DNA from: an uncultured Synechococcus sp.
GTDB lineage: Bacteria > Cyanobacteriota > Cyanobacteriia > PCC-6307 > Cyanobiaceae
DNA: 64,000 nucleotides
Reading direction: 5' to 3'
Assembly: GCA_949373155.1 (NCBI GenBank)
Contig: CASICK010000002.1
Coordinates: 310,001-374,000, forward strand
Shown: positions 43,089-50,633 of the stretch, in pieces
Layout of the letters: every line of letters begins with the position of its first letter
How positions within the stretch are numbered: position 1 is the first letter of the stretch
Notes under the pieces: model-generated
Database searches by the model: none
What the model was told of the DNA's origin: nothing
What the model saw: only the letters and a program-made list of their open reading frames with translations
Made by a program: the position numbers and the translations under genes

Positions 43089-44174
43089 TTAGGCGCCATA
43101 AGACCAGTTGGTGTTTCGCCGATTCAAGGTTGGAAATGAATTTGCGCTCAACTGCTTTGGCAAGGAGTCAAGGCTGATTGACTCCAATGTTTTCAAACTG
43201 AATGTGGTTTCACGAACTACCCTCGTCGTTTGAAAAAGATCAAGCACTGTGAGGCTCGGATCAGATGTGCGTTGCGTCCCCAATAACCGACGAGGTCCGT
43301 TCCCCATGGCACCAAGGCTGAGCATGCGCTGTCCCTTGAGTTCGCCCGGAAACCAGGCGTGGTGATGTCCTGAGAGATAGAGGTCTACCTGATGACGTTG
43401 CATTAAATCGGTGAGGTTCATAGCATCTTCGATGCACTCGCCGGCACGATCCCTGCCAACACTGATGGCGGTAAGTGGGAGATGTCCCATCACCATGCAG
43501 CAATCGTCTGGTGATCTCGACTCTGATGCCAGTGCTTGCTCAAGCCACTGCCGTTGACCTCGATCAACAGTGGCGGAAGAGGCGTCGATCACGACGACGA
43601 ATAAGCCAGGTTGTTTAACACTGAACTGAAAGGGGTACTGCGACGCATCGATGAACTTGAGCCCAAGCCGGTTCTTCTGATGGTCCCAAAAGGCTTCTGC
43701 CTGATGGCGCTCTCTTGCAAAAACGTACTGAGAAGCCTTTGTTTGACTGGATGCGTCGTGATTTCCCATCGTTGGAATCATTCCAATCCCCTGCTGGAGG
43801 AGGGGATTGAGAATCGTGGATTGGAAGCTGCTCCACATCGCTTCAAGCTGAGAATCCGTAAGGCTGATCTTCTGGCCGGCCACCATGTCCCCTGCGCAAA
43901 GCACCAGATCTGGTTTCAGTTCAGAAAGCAGATCAATCCCTGCTGTCACGGTTGGGCTGTAGCGGGTTGATCCGTAAGGACCGTTGAGATCACTGATCAA
44001 GGCAAGTCGTAGATCTCCTCGCTCGAGAGCAGCTATTGATCTGACCGTTGTTTGCTTTGCATCCTTTTGATTTGCTGCTGTTTGCTGAGGGCTTGCTTGA
44101 ACGGCATCAAGCAAGCACCGGCTCACTGCCGTTGTGGCTAACAGCCTCAGAAAGAAGCGACGACTTGTCTGCAT
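43089..44174 (-). CDS. Tat-exported calcineurin-like metallophosphoesterase
   Basis: A 361-residue protein. The N-terminus has a twin-arginine signal (SRRFFLRLLATT), so it is exported folded to the periplasm. The phosphoesterase blocks are LALISDLNGPYGSTRYS (first motif D-x-N rather than the usual D-x-H), VLCAGDMV, MGNHDA, MGHLPLTA and SGHHHAWF. Substrate could be phosphate esters or nucleotides. The ATG at 44174 is the start; a longer frame to 44276 is unlikely. It stands between and opposite the two psbA genes, convergent with the first and divergent from the second. Confidence 0.87.
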   Translation of the reverse strand: MQTSRRFFLRLLATTAVSRCLLDAVQASPQQTAANQKDAKQTTVRSIAALERGDLRLALISDLNGPYGSTRYSPTVTAGIDLLSELKPDLVLCAGDMVAGQKISLTDSQLEAMWSSFQSTILNPLLQQGIGMIPTMGNHDASSQTKASQYVFARERHQAEAFWDHQKNRLGLKFIDASQYPFQFSVKQPGLFVVVIDASSATVDRGQRQWLEQALASESRSPDDCCMVMGHLPLTAISVGRDRAGECIEDAMNLTDLMQRHQVDLYLSGHHHAWFPGELKGQRMLSLGAMGNGPRRLLGTQRTSDPSLTVLDLFQTTRVVRETTFSLKTLESISLDSLPKQLSANSFPTLNRRNTNWSYGA

Positions 44175-44258
44175 TCCCTTCACGGTATGAGCACTTCGGC
44201 CGCAAGACCTTTGATTAGCTGGGCTTATGGGCGTGATGACGAGACGCAATCTCAGGGG

Positions 44259-44276
44259 CAACACAAAGCAACACAA
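44259..44276 (+). promoter_or_regulatory. direct repeat upstream of psbA (D1:2)
   Basis: CAACACAA occurs twice (44259-44266 and 44269-44276), a period of ten bases with a two-base spacer, like the architecture of response-regulator sites such as HLR1, although the bases only partly agree (ACAA shared). A possible -10 TTAAAT follows at 44282-44287. No good -35 is seen, which fits an activator-dependent promoter. Confidence 0.35.
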
Positions 44277-44294
44277 CTCAATTAAATTTCATTC

Positions 44295-44327
44295 ACTGGT
44301 TTACCAGTCTTTCTTCGCCTCGAAGGC
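44295..44327 (+). other. two small hairpins in the leader of psbA (D1:2)
   Basis: ACTGG-TTTA-CCAGT (44295-44308) and GCCT-CGA-AGGC (44317-44327) are short stems between the candidate -10 and the start codon. They are short and could be chance, but they sit in the expected 5' leader of a gene known in the family to be strongly light-regulated. Confidence 0.3.
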
Positions 44328-44357
44328 TCGTCCCTTAAGGCATCTATATCCGTTCTC

Positions 44358-45437
44358 ATGACTACCACCATCCAGCAGCGCTCCGGCGCTAACGGCTGGC
44401 AGCAGTTCTGTGAGTGGGTCACCTCCACCAACAACCGTCTTTATGTCGGTTGGTTCGGTGTTCTGATGATCCCCACACTGCTTGCCGCTACCACTTGCTT
44501 CATCGTTGCTTTTATCGCCGCTCCTCCGGTTGATATCGACGGCATCCGCGAGCCTGTTGCAGGTTCACTGATGTATGGCAACAACATCATCTCTGGTGCT
44601 GTTGTTCCTTCCAGCAACGCCATTGGCTTGCACTTCTACCCAATCTGGGAAGCTGCCTCACTCGACGAGTGGCTCTACAACGGCGGTCCTTTCCAACTGG
44701 TTGTCTTCCACTTCCTGATCGGCATCTACGCCTATATGGGACGTGAGTGGGAACTTTCCTACCGCTTGGGCATGCGCCCTTGGATCTGTGTTGCATACAG
44801 CGCACCTGTTGCTGCTGCATCTGCAGTGTTCCTGGTCTACCCCTTCGGTCAGGGTTCTTTCTCTGACGCCATGCCTTTGGGCATCTCTGGAACCTTCAAC
44901 TACATGTTGGTCTTCCAGGCTGAGCACAACATCCTGATGCACCCCTTCCACATGCTTGGAGTGGCTGGTGTCTTCGGTGGTTCATTGTTCTCCGCCATGC
45001 ACGGTTCATTGGTGACCTCATCCTTGGTTCGTGAAACAACCGAGACCGAGTCCCAGAACTACGGCTATAAGTTCGGCCAAGAAGAAGAGACGTACAACAT
45101 CGTGGCTGCTCACGGCTACTTCGGTCGCCTGATCTTCCAATACGCCTCCTTCAACAACAGCCGTAGCCTTCACTTCTTCCTTGCAGCCTGGCCTGTTGTC
45201 GGCATCTGGTTCACCGCCCTTGGCGTGTCAACCATGGCCTTCAACCTCAACGGCTTCAACTTCAACCAGTCCATCCTTGATGGTCAGGGCCGCGTCCTGA
45301 ACACCTGGGCCGACGTGTTGAACCGTGCCGGTCTCGGCATGGAAGTGATGCACGAGCGCAACGCTCATAACTTCCCCCTCGACCTGGCTGCTGCTGAGTC
45401 CACACCTGTGGCTCTTCAGGCACCTGCAATCGGTTGA
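44358..45437 (+). CDS. psbA: photosystem II D1 protein, D1:2 (Glu130) type
   Basis: A 359-residue D1 protein, the high-light isoform, since GREWELSYR has Glu at 130. The D1 processing site after HNFPLDLA and all core segments are present. It shares most codons with the copy at 41889, including long runs of identical silent positions in the middle (about 44880-45180) and the 3' end, and differs mainly in the first 30 codons and in segments around residues 120-155. It is divergent from the phosphoesterase gene. The leader contains a 10-base-period direct repeat. Confidence 0.98.
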   Translation: MTTTIQQRSGANGWQQFCEWVTSTNNRLYVGWFGVLMIPTLLAATTCFIVAFIAAPPVDIDGIREPVAGSLMYGNNIISGAVVPSSNAIGLHFYPIWEAASLDEWLYNGGPFQLVVFHFLIGIYAYMGREWELSYRLGMRPWICVAYSAPVAAASAVFLVYPFGQGSFSDAMPLGISGTFNYMLVFQAEHNILMHPFHMLGVAGVFGGSLFSAMHGSLVTSSLVRETTETESQNYGYKFGQEEETYNIVAAHGYFGRLIFQYASFNNSRSLHFFLAAWPVVGIWFTALGVSTMAFNLNGFNFNQSILDGQGRVLNTWADVLNRAGLGMEVMHERNAHNFPLDLAAAESTPVALQAPAIG

Positions 45438-45466
45438 TCTGGAACCCCTTCAAAGTTCAGATCAAC
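45433..45466 (+). other. stem-loop spanning the stop of psbA (D1:2)
   Basis: The same stem as after the first copy: GTTGATCTGGAAC (45433-45445) and GTTCAGATCAAC (45455-45466), with TGA 45435-45437 inside. Only the loop differs by one base between copies. Confidence 0.6.
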
Positions 45467-45475
45467 TGAACTAGA

Positions 45476-45506
45476 AAGCCCCCTCCTTTAAAGAGGGGGC
45501 TTTTTT
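45476..45506 (+). terminator. intrinsic terminator of psbA (D1:2)
   Basis: A perfect 10-base-pair stem, AAGCCCCCTC (45476-45485) and GAGGGGGCTT (45493-45502), followed by T residues. It is identical to the terminator after the D1:1 gene. Confidence 0.9.
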
Positions 45507-45537
45507 GTGCGTAGCGGCTTAAAGCGAGGAGCTCAGC

Positions 45538-46530
45538 TCAATGCATATCAAAGCGATCAAGCTCCATCACTTTGACCCAGGCATCAACAAAATCCCCTAC
45601 AAAGCGTTCCTGGCCGTCATTTTGGGCGTACACCTCTGCAATGGCGCGCAGTTGACTGTTCGATCCAAAGACTAAATCCACTCGGCTGGCAGTCCAGCGT
45701 GGTTGGCCCGTAGTCCGGTCACTGCCGACGTAGCTGTCTTTGTTGTTGTTGGTTGGAGTCCAAGCCGTAGTCATATCGAGCAGGTTGGTGAAGAAATCTG
45801 TGCTGAGCACTCCAATCCGCTCTGTGAAGACGCCCTGTTGGTTGCCGTCACTATTGGCACCAAGCACGCGCAGGCCTGCCACCAGCACCGTCATCTCTGG
45901 GGCACTGAGCGAGAGAAGTTGTGCTTTGTCCAAAAGCAGCTCCTCCCCGCGGATTTGTAGGTCGGATCGTTTCCAATTTCTGAAGCCGTCAGCAAGAGGT
46001 TTCAGTGCATTAAATGAGGCGCTGTCTGTTTGCTCTGCACTCGCATCGGCTCGACCTGGTTGAAATGGCACCGTGACAGGGTGTCCCCCATCGGCGGCGG
46101 CTTTCTCGATTGCTGCGCTTCCAGCAAGAACGATCAAGTCGGCGATGGAGACACTCTTGCCTTCAGGAGATGAACGATTGAAGGAATCCTGAATGCTCTC
46201 AAGTTGTGAGATCACACGTTTCAGAGTTACTGGGTTGTTGACGTCCCAGCTGTTCTGCGGGGAGAGTCGGACTCGACTGCCATTGGCGCCTCCCCTTCGA
46301 TCTGAACTGCGAAATGTGGAGGCTGAGGCCCAAGCCGTGGAGACCAAATCTTGAACACTGAGATTGGACCCAAGGATTTGTTGTTTAAGTGCAGTGATCT
46401 CAGTGGCGTTAATGAATGCGTGATCCACTGCTGGGATGGGGTCTTCCCAGATCATGATCTCGGTAGGCACGTCAGGGTCAGGCGTAGGGACCGAAGTGTG
46501 TGGCGCAGGTTGCTCCGCACTGGGCCCCAA
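45538..46530 (-). pseudogene. katG: katG remnant: C-terminal domain of catalase-peroxidase only
   Basis: The frame encodes 330 residues that match the C-terminal domain of KatG from about [20 protein letters not shown] to the natural end MELDRFDMH ([14 protein letters not shown], [47 protein letters not shown]). The whole haem domain with the active-site His and Trp is absent. The homology begins right at the stop of the upstream pfkB gene, whose last bases overlap the frame, so a deletion joined the two. Without haem binding it cannot be a catalase. The frame is otherwise undamaged, so the event may be recent or the product may be kept for another use. Translation start uncertain. Confidence 0.82.
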
Positions 46531-47299
46531 GCTTGATCGCGTCCGTGGTGGACCATCCTGCAGCGAGTCCGGCTGTCACGCCAGCGGCAAAGCTGTCGCC
46601 GCATCCATAGGTTTCCGCAAGGGGTCCCGGTAGAGGTTGGGCTTCAAATCGTCCTCCTGGAATGAGGATTCCTCCCTTCTCTCCTTCCGTGGCGATCCTC
46701 AAGGTTGGCGTTGGGGTGACTGCACCCTCTTCAATGCATTCGCCTGGATCCAGATTGCTGCCGATCAAGGCATCGAGACTCACTCCGGCCTCTTGAAGAA
46801 CAGGTAGTCGAAGACGGGGCGTGGCCGTTAAAACTTTGGCTGCGCGTGCCAGCTTGAGGCCCTGTGGATCTGTTGCTGAGACGAATACCCCATCACAATC
46901 AGCAAGATGCTCCCAGGGCAATGGATCATGAGCGACAGGCGTCAGTCGCTCTCCGATCACCGTGATTGCCCGATCGCTGCTGCGATCAACCAAGCTGATA
47001 CCGCGTCGGGTGGGTTGGTCACGCCAGGCAATGATTGGGTTGACACCCAATTCCTGCAGGCGTGCTTCGCTCCTCGCACCGATTTCATCTTTTCCAAGGG
47101 CCGTGAAAAAGGCTACTTTTTGCCCCGTCAACCTGGCCAGTTGAACAGCTACGACAGCTCCGGCTCCAGCTGGTTCTTCGAGGGAGCGATGGGCACGGCT
47201 GATCTGTCCAGGCGCAGGGAGCTCATTGACGGCAAGAAAAGTAACCCACTCGAGGTGCCCGACCACAGCAAGAGTGAGATCAGCGGGAAGTGATGGCAT
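46478..47299 (-). CDS. PfkB family carbohydrate kinase
   Basis: A 273-residue ribokinase-type kinase. It has the N-terminal strand [15 protein letters not shown], GGxx-like [33 protein letters not shown], and the catalytic [16 protein letters not shown] with Asp near the C-terminus. The sugar or nucleoside substrate is unknown. It begins directly behind the stop of the exported hypothetical gene (TAA then ATG) and ends immediately before the katG remnant. Its own C-terminus looks complete, so the katG deletion did not harm it. Confidence 0.85.
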   Translation of the reverse strand: MPSLPADLTLAVVGHLEWVTFLAVNELPAPGQISRAHRSLEEPAGAGAVVAVQLARLTGQKVAFFTALGKDEIGARSEARLQELGVNPIIAWRDQPTRRGISLVDRSSDRAITVIGERLTPVAHDPLPWEHLADCDGVFVSATDPQGLKLARAAKVLTATPRLRLPVLQEAGVSLDALIGSNLDPGECIEEGAVTPTPTLRIATEGEKGGILIPGGRFEAQPLPGPLAETYGCGDSFAAGVTAGLAAGWSTTDAIKLGAQCGATCATHFGPYA

Positions 47300-47809
47300 T
47301 TAAGGAATTGGAAGGATCGATTGAGCCGCATCCCGCAGGCGCACATTGATCCGACCGCCTACTTCGGTAACCTCTACGGCTCCACCGACGGTCAACTGAT
47401 CTTCGTCGGATGTTCCTACTAGAACAGGACCTTCATCAACGCCTTGCACTTTGACTGGGGTTGTGACCTCATCCACTGAAACCTGACCTTGAACCTCAAG
47501 TGTTTTATTTGAGTCAATCAAGACGGGTTTGTTGACGGAAACTTGGCCTTGAACCGGAAGGGCTTCCGAGGCCTCAATGGCAATCGAACCCTCACTTTTC
47601 ACGCTGACAGGAGCCTTGATTTCCTCAACAGTGACTCCGCCGACGAGGCGCACTGGAAACGGCTGTCCGAGGGGCAGTCCGATGGGGATGGGTTGACGGA
47701 GAATCTGAGTCGCAGCAACTGCTATAGACCACGCCGCGATCACAACAGCGAGTGGCCAGCGGCTTGCCATCGCCAGCGTGAACCAGCGCGGATCGTTGTT
47801 CTCTGGCAT
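47300..47809 (-). CDS. hypothetical protein with N-terminal membrane anchor and beta-rich repeats
   Basis: A 169-residue protein. A membrane segment at about 16-34 (WPLAVVIAAWSIAVAATQIL) anchors a periplasmic or lumenal part that is rich in short Val-alternating strands: the phrase VQGQVSV occurs twice and SVKSEGS/KVQGVDEGP resemble it. This suggests a beta-repeat fold. No family recognised. The ATG at 47809 is used (a TTG one codon earlier). The stop is directly followed by the pfkB start. Confidence 0.6.
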   Translation of the reverse strand: MPENNDPRWFTLAMASRWPLAVVIAAWSIAVAATQILRQPIPIGLPLGQPFPVRLVGGVTVEEIKAPVSVKSEGSIAIEASEALPVQGQVSVNKPVLIDSNKTLEVQGQVSVDEVTTPVKVQGVDEGPVLVGTSDEDQLTVGGAVEVTEVGGRINVRLRDAAQSILPIP

Positions 47810-47891
47810 CAAACTGTTTCTAAAGACCCATTCGGTTTTACCGGGTTTTCAGAAAAAAATTAGTGGATGAGGTCCAGATCTTGAAAATGTC

Positions 47892-48161
47892 CTAGAGCTC
47901 GTAATCTTCTTCGAATTGTTTGAGAAGACCTTTGTAGAGAAACAGCGTGCCTTCACTTTCTTCAGTAATGCCCTCAGTGTCGTAAAGCTGGGCGAGATGG
48001 GTGCAAGAAGCGTGTACTTGCACAAATGCTTCCGCGTATTCGTTTTGAATGTCTTCTTCTCGGATGTCTCGAATTAACGCCGAAATAAACTCAACTTTTT
48101 TATGGGCCGCTTTGATCTCGGCTTCCATGTCTTTGCTGAGTTTGCGCCGCTTTCGAGCCAT
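47892..48161 (-). CDS. small conserved helical protein
   Basis: An 89-residue soluble, highly charged protein (MARKRRKLSKDMEAEIKAAH, then helices IRDIREEDIQNEYAEAFV and EGTLFLYKGLLKQFEEDYEL). No domain is recognised; it has a basic N-terminus and an acidic C-terminus. It lies downstream of hli with a 60-base spacer that contains a 7-base-pair stem (TCAGCCC / GGGCTGA, 48174-48203). Confidence 0.6.
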   Translation of the reverse strand: MARKRRKLSKDMEAEIKAAHKKVEFISALIRDIREEDIQNEYAEAFVQVHASCTHLAQLYDTEGITEESEGTLFLYKGLLKQFEEDYEL

Positions 48162-48173
48162 TGGCCTTAACTA

Positions 48174-48203
48174 TCAGCCCTTAATCCTAAGGCCAGGGGC
48201 TGA
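48174..48203. other. hairpin between hli and the next gene
   Basis: TCAGCCC (48174-48180) pairs with GGGCTGA (48197-48203), with a possible inner CTTA/TAAG stem. There is no T-tract on either strand, so it may be an mRNA processing or stability element rather than a terminator. Confidence 0.35.
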
Positions 48204-48222
48204 CAGAGATTCGTTGGTCTGA

Positions 48223-48459
48223 TCAGAAACAGAACGGGAGCATCTGAGCACTGCAAGCGGTGTAACCATCAACGAGGGGGCCAAGGCCGATCTGGTGGAG
48301 GATTCCCTGGCCTGTGAGTCCTTCCGTAATCACCCCGATCACGAATCCGATCATGGCGGCACGACCATTAAAAAGTTCAACTTTCTTGAGTTGATCTTCG
48401 TGAATGGAGCGCGCTGCTTTGCCTTGGAACCAGGTGTCGGTAGCGGGAGTGCGTTCCAT
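48223..48459 (-). CDS. hli: high-light-inducible protein (HLIP)
   Basis: A 78-residue single-helix chlorophyll-binding protein. The signature VELFNGRAAMIGFVIGVITE at about 27-46 has the conserved E-x2-N-x-R core that binds chlorophyll in the thylakoid membrane. HLIPs protect photosystems under excess light. It has a longer N-terminal head (MERTPATDTWFQGKAARS) than minimal forms. An HLR1-like site sits 13-30 bases before the ATG. Function well known for the family; the specific HLIP subclass is not decided. Confidence 0.93.
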   Translation of the reverse strand: MERTPATDTWFQGKAARSIHEDQLKKVELFNGRAAMIGFVIGVITEGLTGQGILHQIGLGPLVDGYTACSAQMLPFCF

Positions 48460-48471
48460 GGTGAATTATGA

Positions 48472-48489
48472 ATTGAAAAGAACTGTAAC
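48472..48489 (-). promoter_or_regulatory. HLR1-like (RpaB) site upstream of hli
   Basis: On the minus strand the bases read GTTACAGT-TC-TTTTCAAT. The HLR1 consensus is two copies of (G/T)TTACA(T/A)(T/A) with a two-base spacer; 14 of its 16 defined positions agree. RpaB is known to bind HLR1 at light-stress genes including hli. The site is very close to the ATG (48459), and a -10-like CATAAT (48465-48470) would give a nearly leaderless transcript. Confidence 0.42.
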
Positions 48490-48517
48490 AGAGTTTTGAC
48501 GTTAGGCCGTCTTGCGG

Positions 48518-49171
48518 CTAAGGCCTTCTCCAGGTCACAGGCTGTCGTCGCTTCGGGTAAAGCTCGCGACACATTGGGCATATGGTTCCATCGCATCCAC
48601 GAGCAGTGCAGTGTTCGCGTCCATAAAAAATGATTTGCAAGTGAAGTTTGTTCCAGCTCTCCGGGGGGAATAGGGATTTCAAATCCTTTTCAGTGCGCTC
48701 CACGCTGTCTCCATTGCTGAGCCCCCAGCGCTGCGCCAATCGATGAATGTGAGTGTCCACAGGGAAGGCCGGTACTCCGAAGGCTTGGGCCATCACCACG
48801 CTGGCGGTTTTGTGACCTACGCCAGGCAGCGCCTCCAGCTCTTCAAAGCTGCTTGGTACTTTTCCTCCGTGCACTGTGATCAATAGGTGAGCGAGTTTGT
48901 GCACATTGCGGGCCTTGGTTTTGGCGAGCCCAAGCTGGCGGATGTGTTCGAAAATCTCTGCTTCTGTTAAGGCCGCCATAGCACTTGGAGTTGGTCCAGC
49001 TGCAAACAACGCCGGAGTTACTTCATTGACCTTTTTGTCGGTGCACTGCGCGCTAAGGAGCACTGCGATCAGCAGGCTGAAAGGGTCGCTGTGATCCAGA
49101 GGAATCGGTGGATCTGGATAGTGCTCATCCAGGCGGCAGAGCAGATGGAAAGCACGCTCTTTTTTGAGCAA
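48518..49171 (-). CDS. nth: endonuclease III
   Basis: A 217-residue DNA glycosylase/AP lyase for oxidised pyrimidines. The helix-hairpin-helix LEALPGVGHKTASVVMAQAFG holds the catalytic Lys, and FPVDTHIHRLAQRWGL the Asp. The iron-sulfur end is HCTARGCDGTICPMC, giving C-x4-C-x4-C-x2-C, not the E. coli C-x6-C-x2-C-x5-C, so cluster binding may differ. The start is TTG at 49171, with a stop in the codon shortly before, so no upstream ATG is possible. Confidence 0.93.
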   Translation of the reverse strand: MLKKERAFHLLCRLDEHYPDPPIPLDHSDPFSLLIAVLLSAQCTDKKVNEVTPALFAAGPTPSAMAALTEAEIFEHIRQLGLAKTKARNVHKLAHLLITVHGGKVPSSFEELEALPGVGHKTASVVMAQAFGVPAFPVDTHIHRLAQRWGLSNGDSVERTEKDLKSLFPPESWNKLHLQIIFYGREHCTARGCDGTICPMCRELYPKRRQPVTWRRP

Positions 49172-49221
49172 TGGTCATTGAGTGGCAAGACTGCCATCAT
49201 GCCTTCACTGCTTTTGCGGCC

Positions 49222-49461
49222 ATGACGTCTGTTCGTAACGAAGGTTCATCCGACGTCAGTTCCGCCTATCAGCGTGCGATCGCACGAGAAGAAAAGGGCC
49301 TGAGTTCGGATGAAAATCCCTCAGCAGTTGAGTTCCCCCAGCCGAGACCTGGTCTCCAGTGCCAAGCGAAAGCTGAGAGCGACAGTGATGGCGATAGCGA
49401 TCTCTACCGCCATCACAGCCAGCAGCAATCGGCGGAAGGGGGTGAAGGGCGCGGCTCTTAA
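49222..49461 (+). CDS. possible small Ser/Asp-rich hypothetical protein
   Basis: A 79-codon frame starting MTSVRNEGSSDVSSAYQRAI and ending in a polar SDSDGDSD/QQQSAEGG tail. It is low in complexity, has no recognised domain and no good ribosome site, and its last four bases overlap the stop of the gene at 49458. It could be a chance frame; the region otherwise holds no gene (about 290 bases between nth and 49458). Confidence 0.3.
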   Translation: MTSVRNEGSSDVSSAYQRAIAREEKGLSSDENPSAVEFPQPRPGLQCQAKAESDSDGDSDLYRHHSQQQSAEGGEGRGS

Positions 49462-49673
49462 GAGCCAGGCTGTATGGCTTTTTTAAGGGTGTCCACGCCT
49501 TTCTGGATCGCTTCTGTGGGCGCCTCGATCATTCTTTTCTGCGTGTTTGACCAGATTGTGACGGCATAGACCAGCGCACCGCCAAGAATTAACGCCGCCA
49601 GAACCAGGCCAATGCCAGTGCCGCCGCCTCCTTGCTTGATCACGACAGGTTGCTGTTGATTGTCTTCAGACAT
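49458..49673 (-). CDS. small membrane protein, single helix
   Basis: A 71-residue protein with an N-terminal Gln/Gly-rich part (QQQPVVIKQGGGG), one membrane helix at about 20-42 (GIGLVLAALILGGALVYAVTIW) and a polar C-terminal tail (TEAIQKGVDTLKKAIQPGS). It probably faces the cytoplasm or lumen with its tail. No family recognised. Confidence 0.65.
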   Translation of the reverse strand: MSEDNQQQPVVIKQGGGGTGIGLVLAALILGGALVYAVTIWSNTQKRMIEAPTEAIQKGVDTLKKAIQPGS

Positions 49674-49887
49674 AGGAGGACCTTTCTGCTTTTATCAAAG
49701 TGATCACTCAAAGGTCCTAGCGACGCGAAGGTTGACTGTCAGGTTGCTTCAAGAAGCTTTGGAAGAACCCCCTTGTTAGCGGAATGAGTGATCAACTGAA
49801 TAATCGGCGATTTAATCAGCACTGAAAGACTTGGATTGACGTTTGCCTTAGCGTCGAGTTGAAAAAGCATTTTCAAAAGGAGCTGCC

Positions 49888-50112
49888 GTGAACACCGCCG
49901 TGAGGGGGATTCTCTACGTTTCGGTTTGGGTTGTGGTGTGGGGTGTCGCCTCATCACTCGTGGATTGGGTGTTGTTAGGCGGAGAGGTCTACGAGATGGG
50001 ATCTTTTGGTCAAGTGGCCACATTTATCGGCTACGGAGCGGCTTGTTCTGTCTTGGCTGTTCGATTGTCTGGTCGCTTTCTCAAATCAGCTGAGGATCAG
50101 GCTGAAGGCTGA
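49888..50112 (+). CDS. small two-helix membrane protein
   Basis: A 74-residue protein with two hydrophobic helices, about 8-30 and 42-60, and a charged C-terminus. Start is GTG at 49888, supported by a strong ribosome site AAGGAG six bases upstream. The 214 bases upstream hold no gene on either strand that I can support. The 3' end overlaps the convergent rhomboid gene by 16 bases. Function unknown. Confidence 0.65.
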   Translation: MNTAVRGILYVSVWVVVWGVASSLVDWVLLGGEVYEMGSFGQVATFIGYGAACSVLAVRLSGRFLKSAEDQAEG

Positions 50113-50633
50113 TGGGGCTCACGTGACACAGCACCGGCTGCCAAAAGGCCAGCGATGAATCCACTCGCGTGGCCAATCCAGCTCACTCCCGCGGGTGAAG
50201 CCCAAGGCAGCAATCCAGGGAGGGCGCTTCCGTAGAAGGCAACGGCAATCACGCTCAAAGCGATGGCCATCAGTCGTCGTTCGAGAAATCCGATCAGTAC
50301 GAGGTAGCCAAGGAGTCCATAGACCACTCCAGAGAGTCCGTGGCTGCCCACAGGCCAAAACAACCAGAGCGGAATTTCGAGAAGAATCACGGCAATCCAA
50401 ACCGCCACATAACCGCGCAGGCTTTTCAACAGCACGAGATAGCTAAGGGGTAGAAAAACAATGCTGTTGCCGATGAGGTGACCAAGATCTCCATGGCTGA
50501 ATGGCGCGGTGATCAGGGTCCACCAAGGTGTGCCAGGCCCCATCGCCAAATTCCAGCGTCCGCCCAGCAGGAGTTGATCGATGCCTTCCTGAAGCCAGGA
50601 CAGACCTAAAAGGATCAAGGGAAGAACGATCAC
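50097..50633 (-). CDS. rhomboid family intramembrane serine protease
   Basis: A 178-residue membrane protease with about six helices. The nucleophile Ser lies in GSHGLSGVVYGLLGY at about 97-111, the catalytic His in WIGHASGFIAGLLA near 155, and HGDLGHLIGN matches the helix 2 HxxxN-type oxyanion region. It cuts membrane-spanning substrates; targets are not known. The start is GTG at 50633 overlapping the SIMPL stop as GTGA, so the two are coupled. Confidence 0.87.
   Translation of the reverse strand: MIVLPLILLGLSWLQEGIDQLLLGGRWNLAMGPGTPWWTLITAPFSHGDLGHLIGNSIVFLPLSYLVLLKSLRGYVAVWIAVILLEIPLWLFWPVGSHGLSGVVYGLLGYLVLIGFLERRLMAIALSVIAVAFYGSALPGLLPWASPAGVSWIGHASGFIAGLLAAGAVSREPHQPSA

Noticed and set aside
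49278..49288. GCGATCGC (HIP1-like) palindrome
   Set aside because: Scattered occurrences are expected in cyanobacterial DNA and it lies in or near coding sequence.
49739..50023. 94-codon minus-strand frame before and opposite the two-helix membrane gene
   Set aside because: Composition is unlike a protein and the plus-strand gene at 49888 has a good ribosome site.
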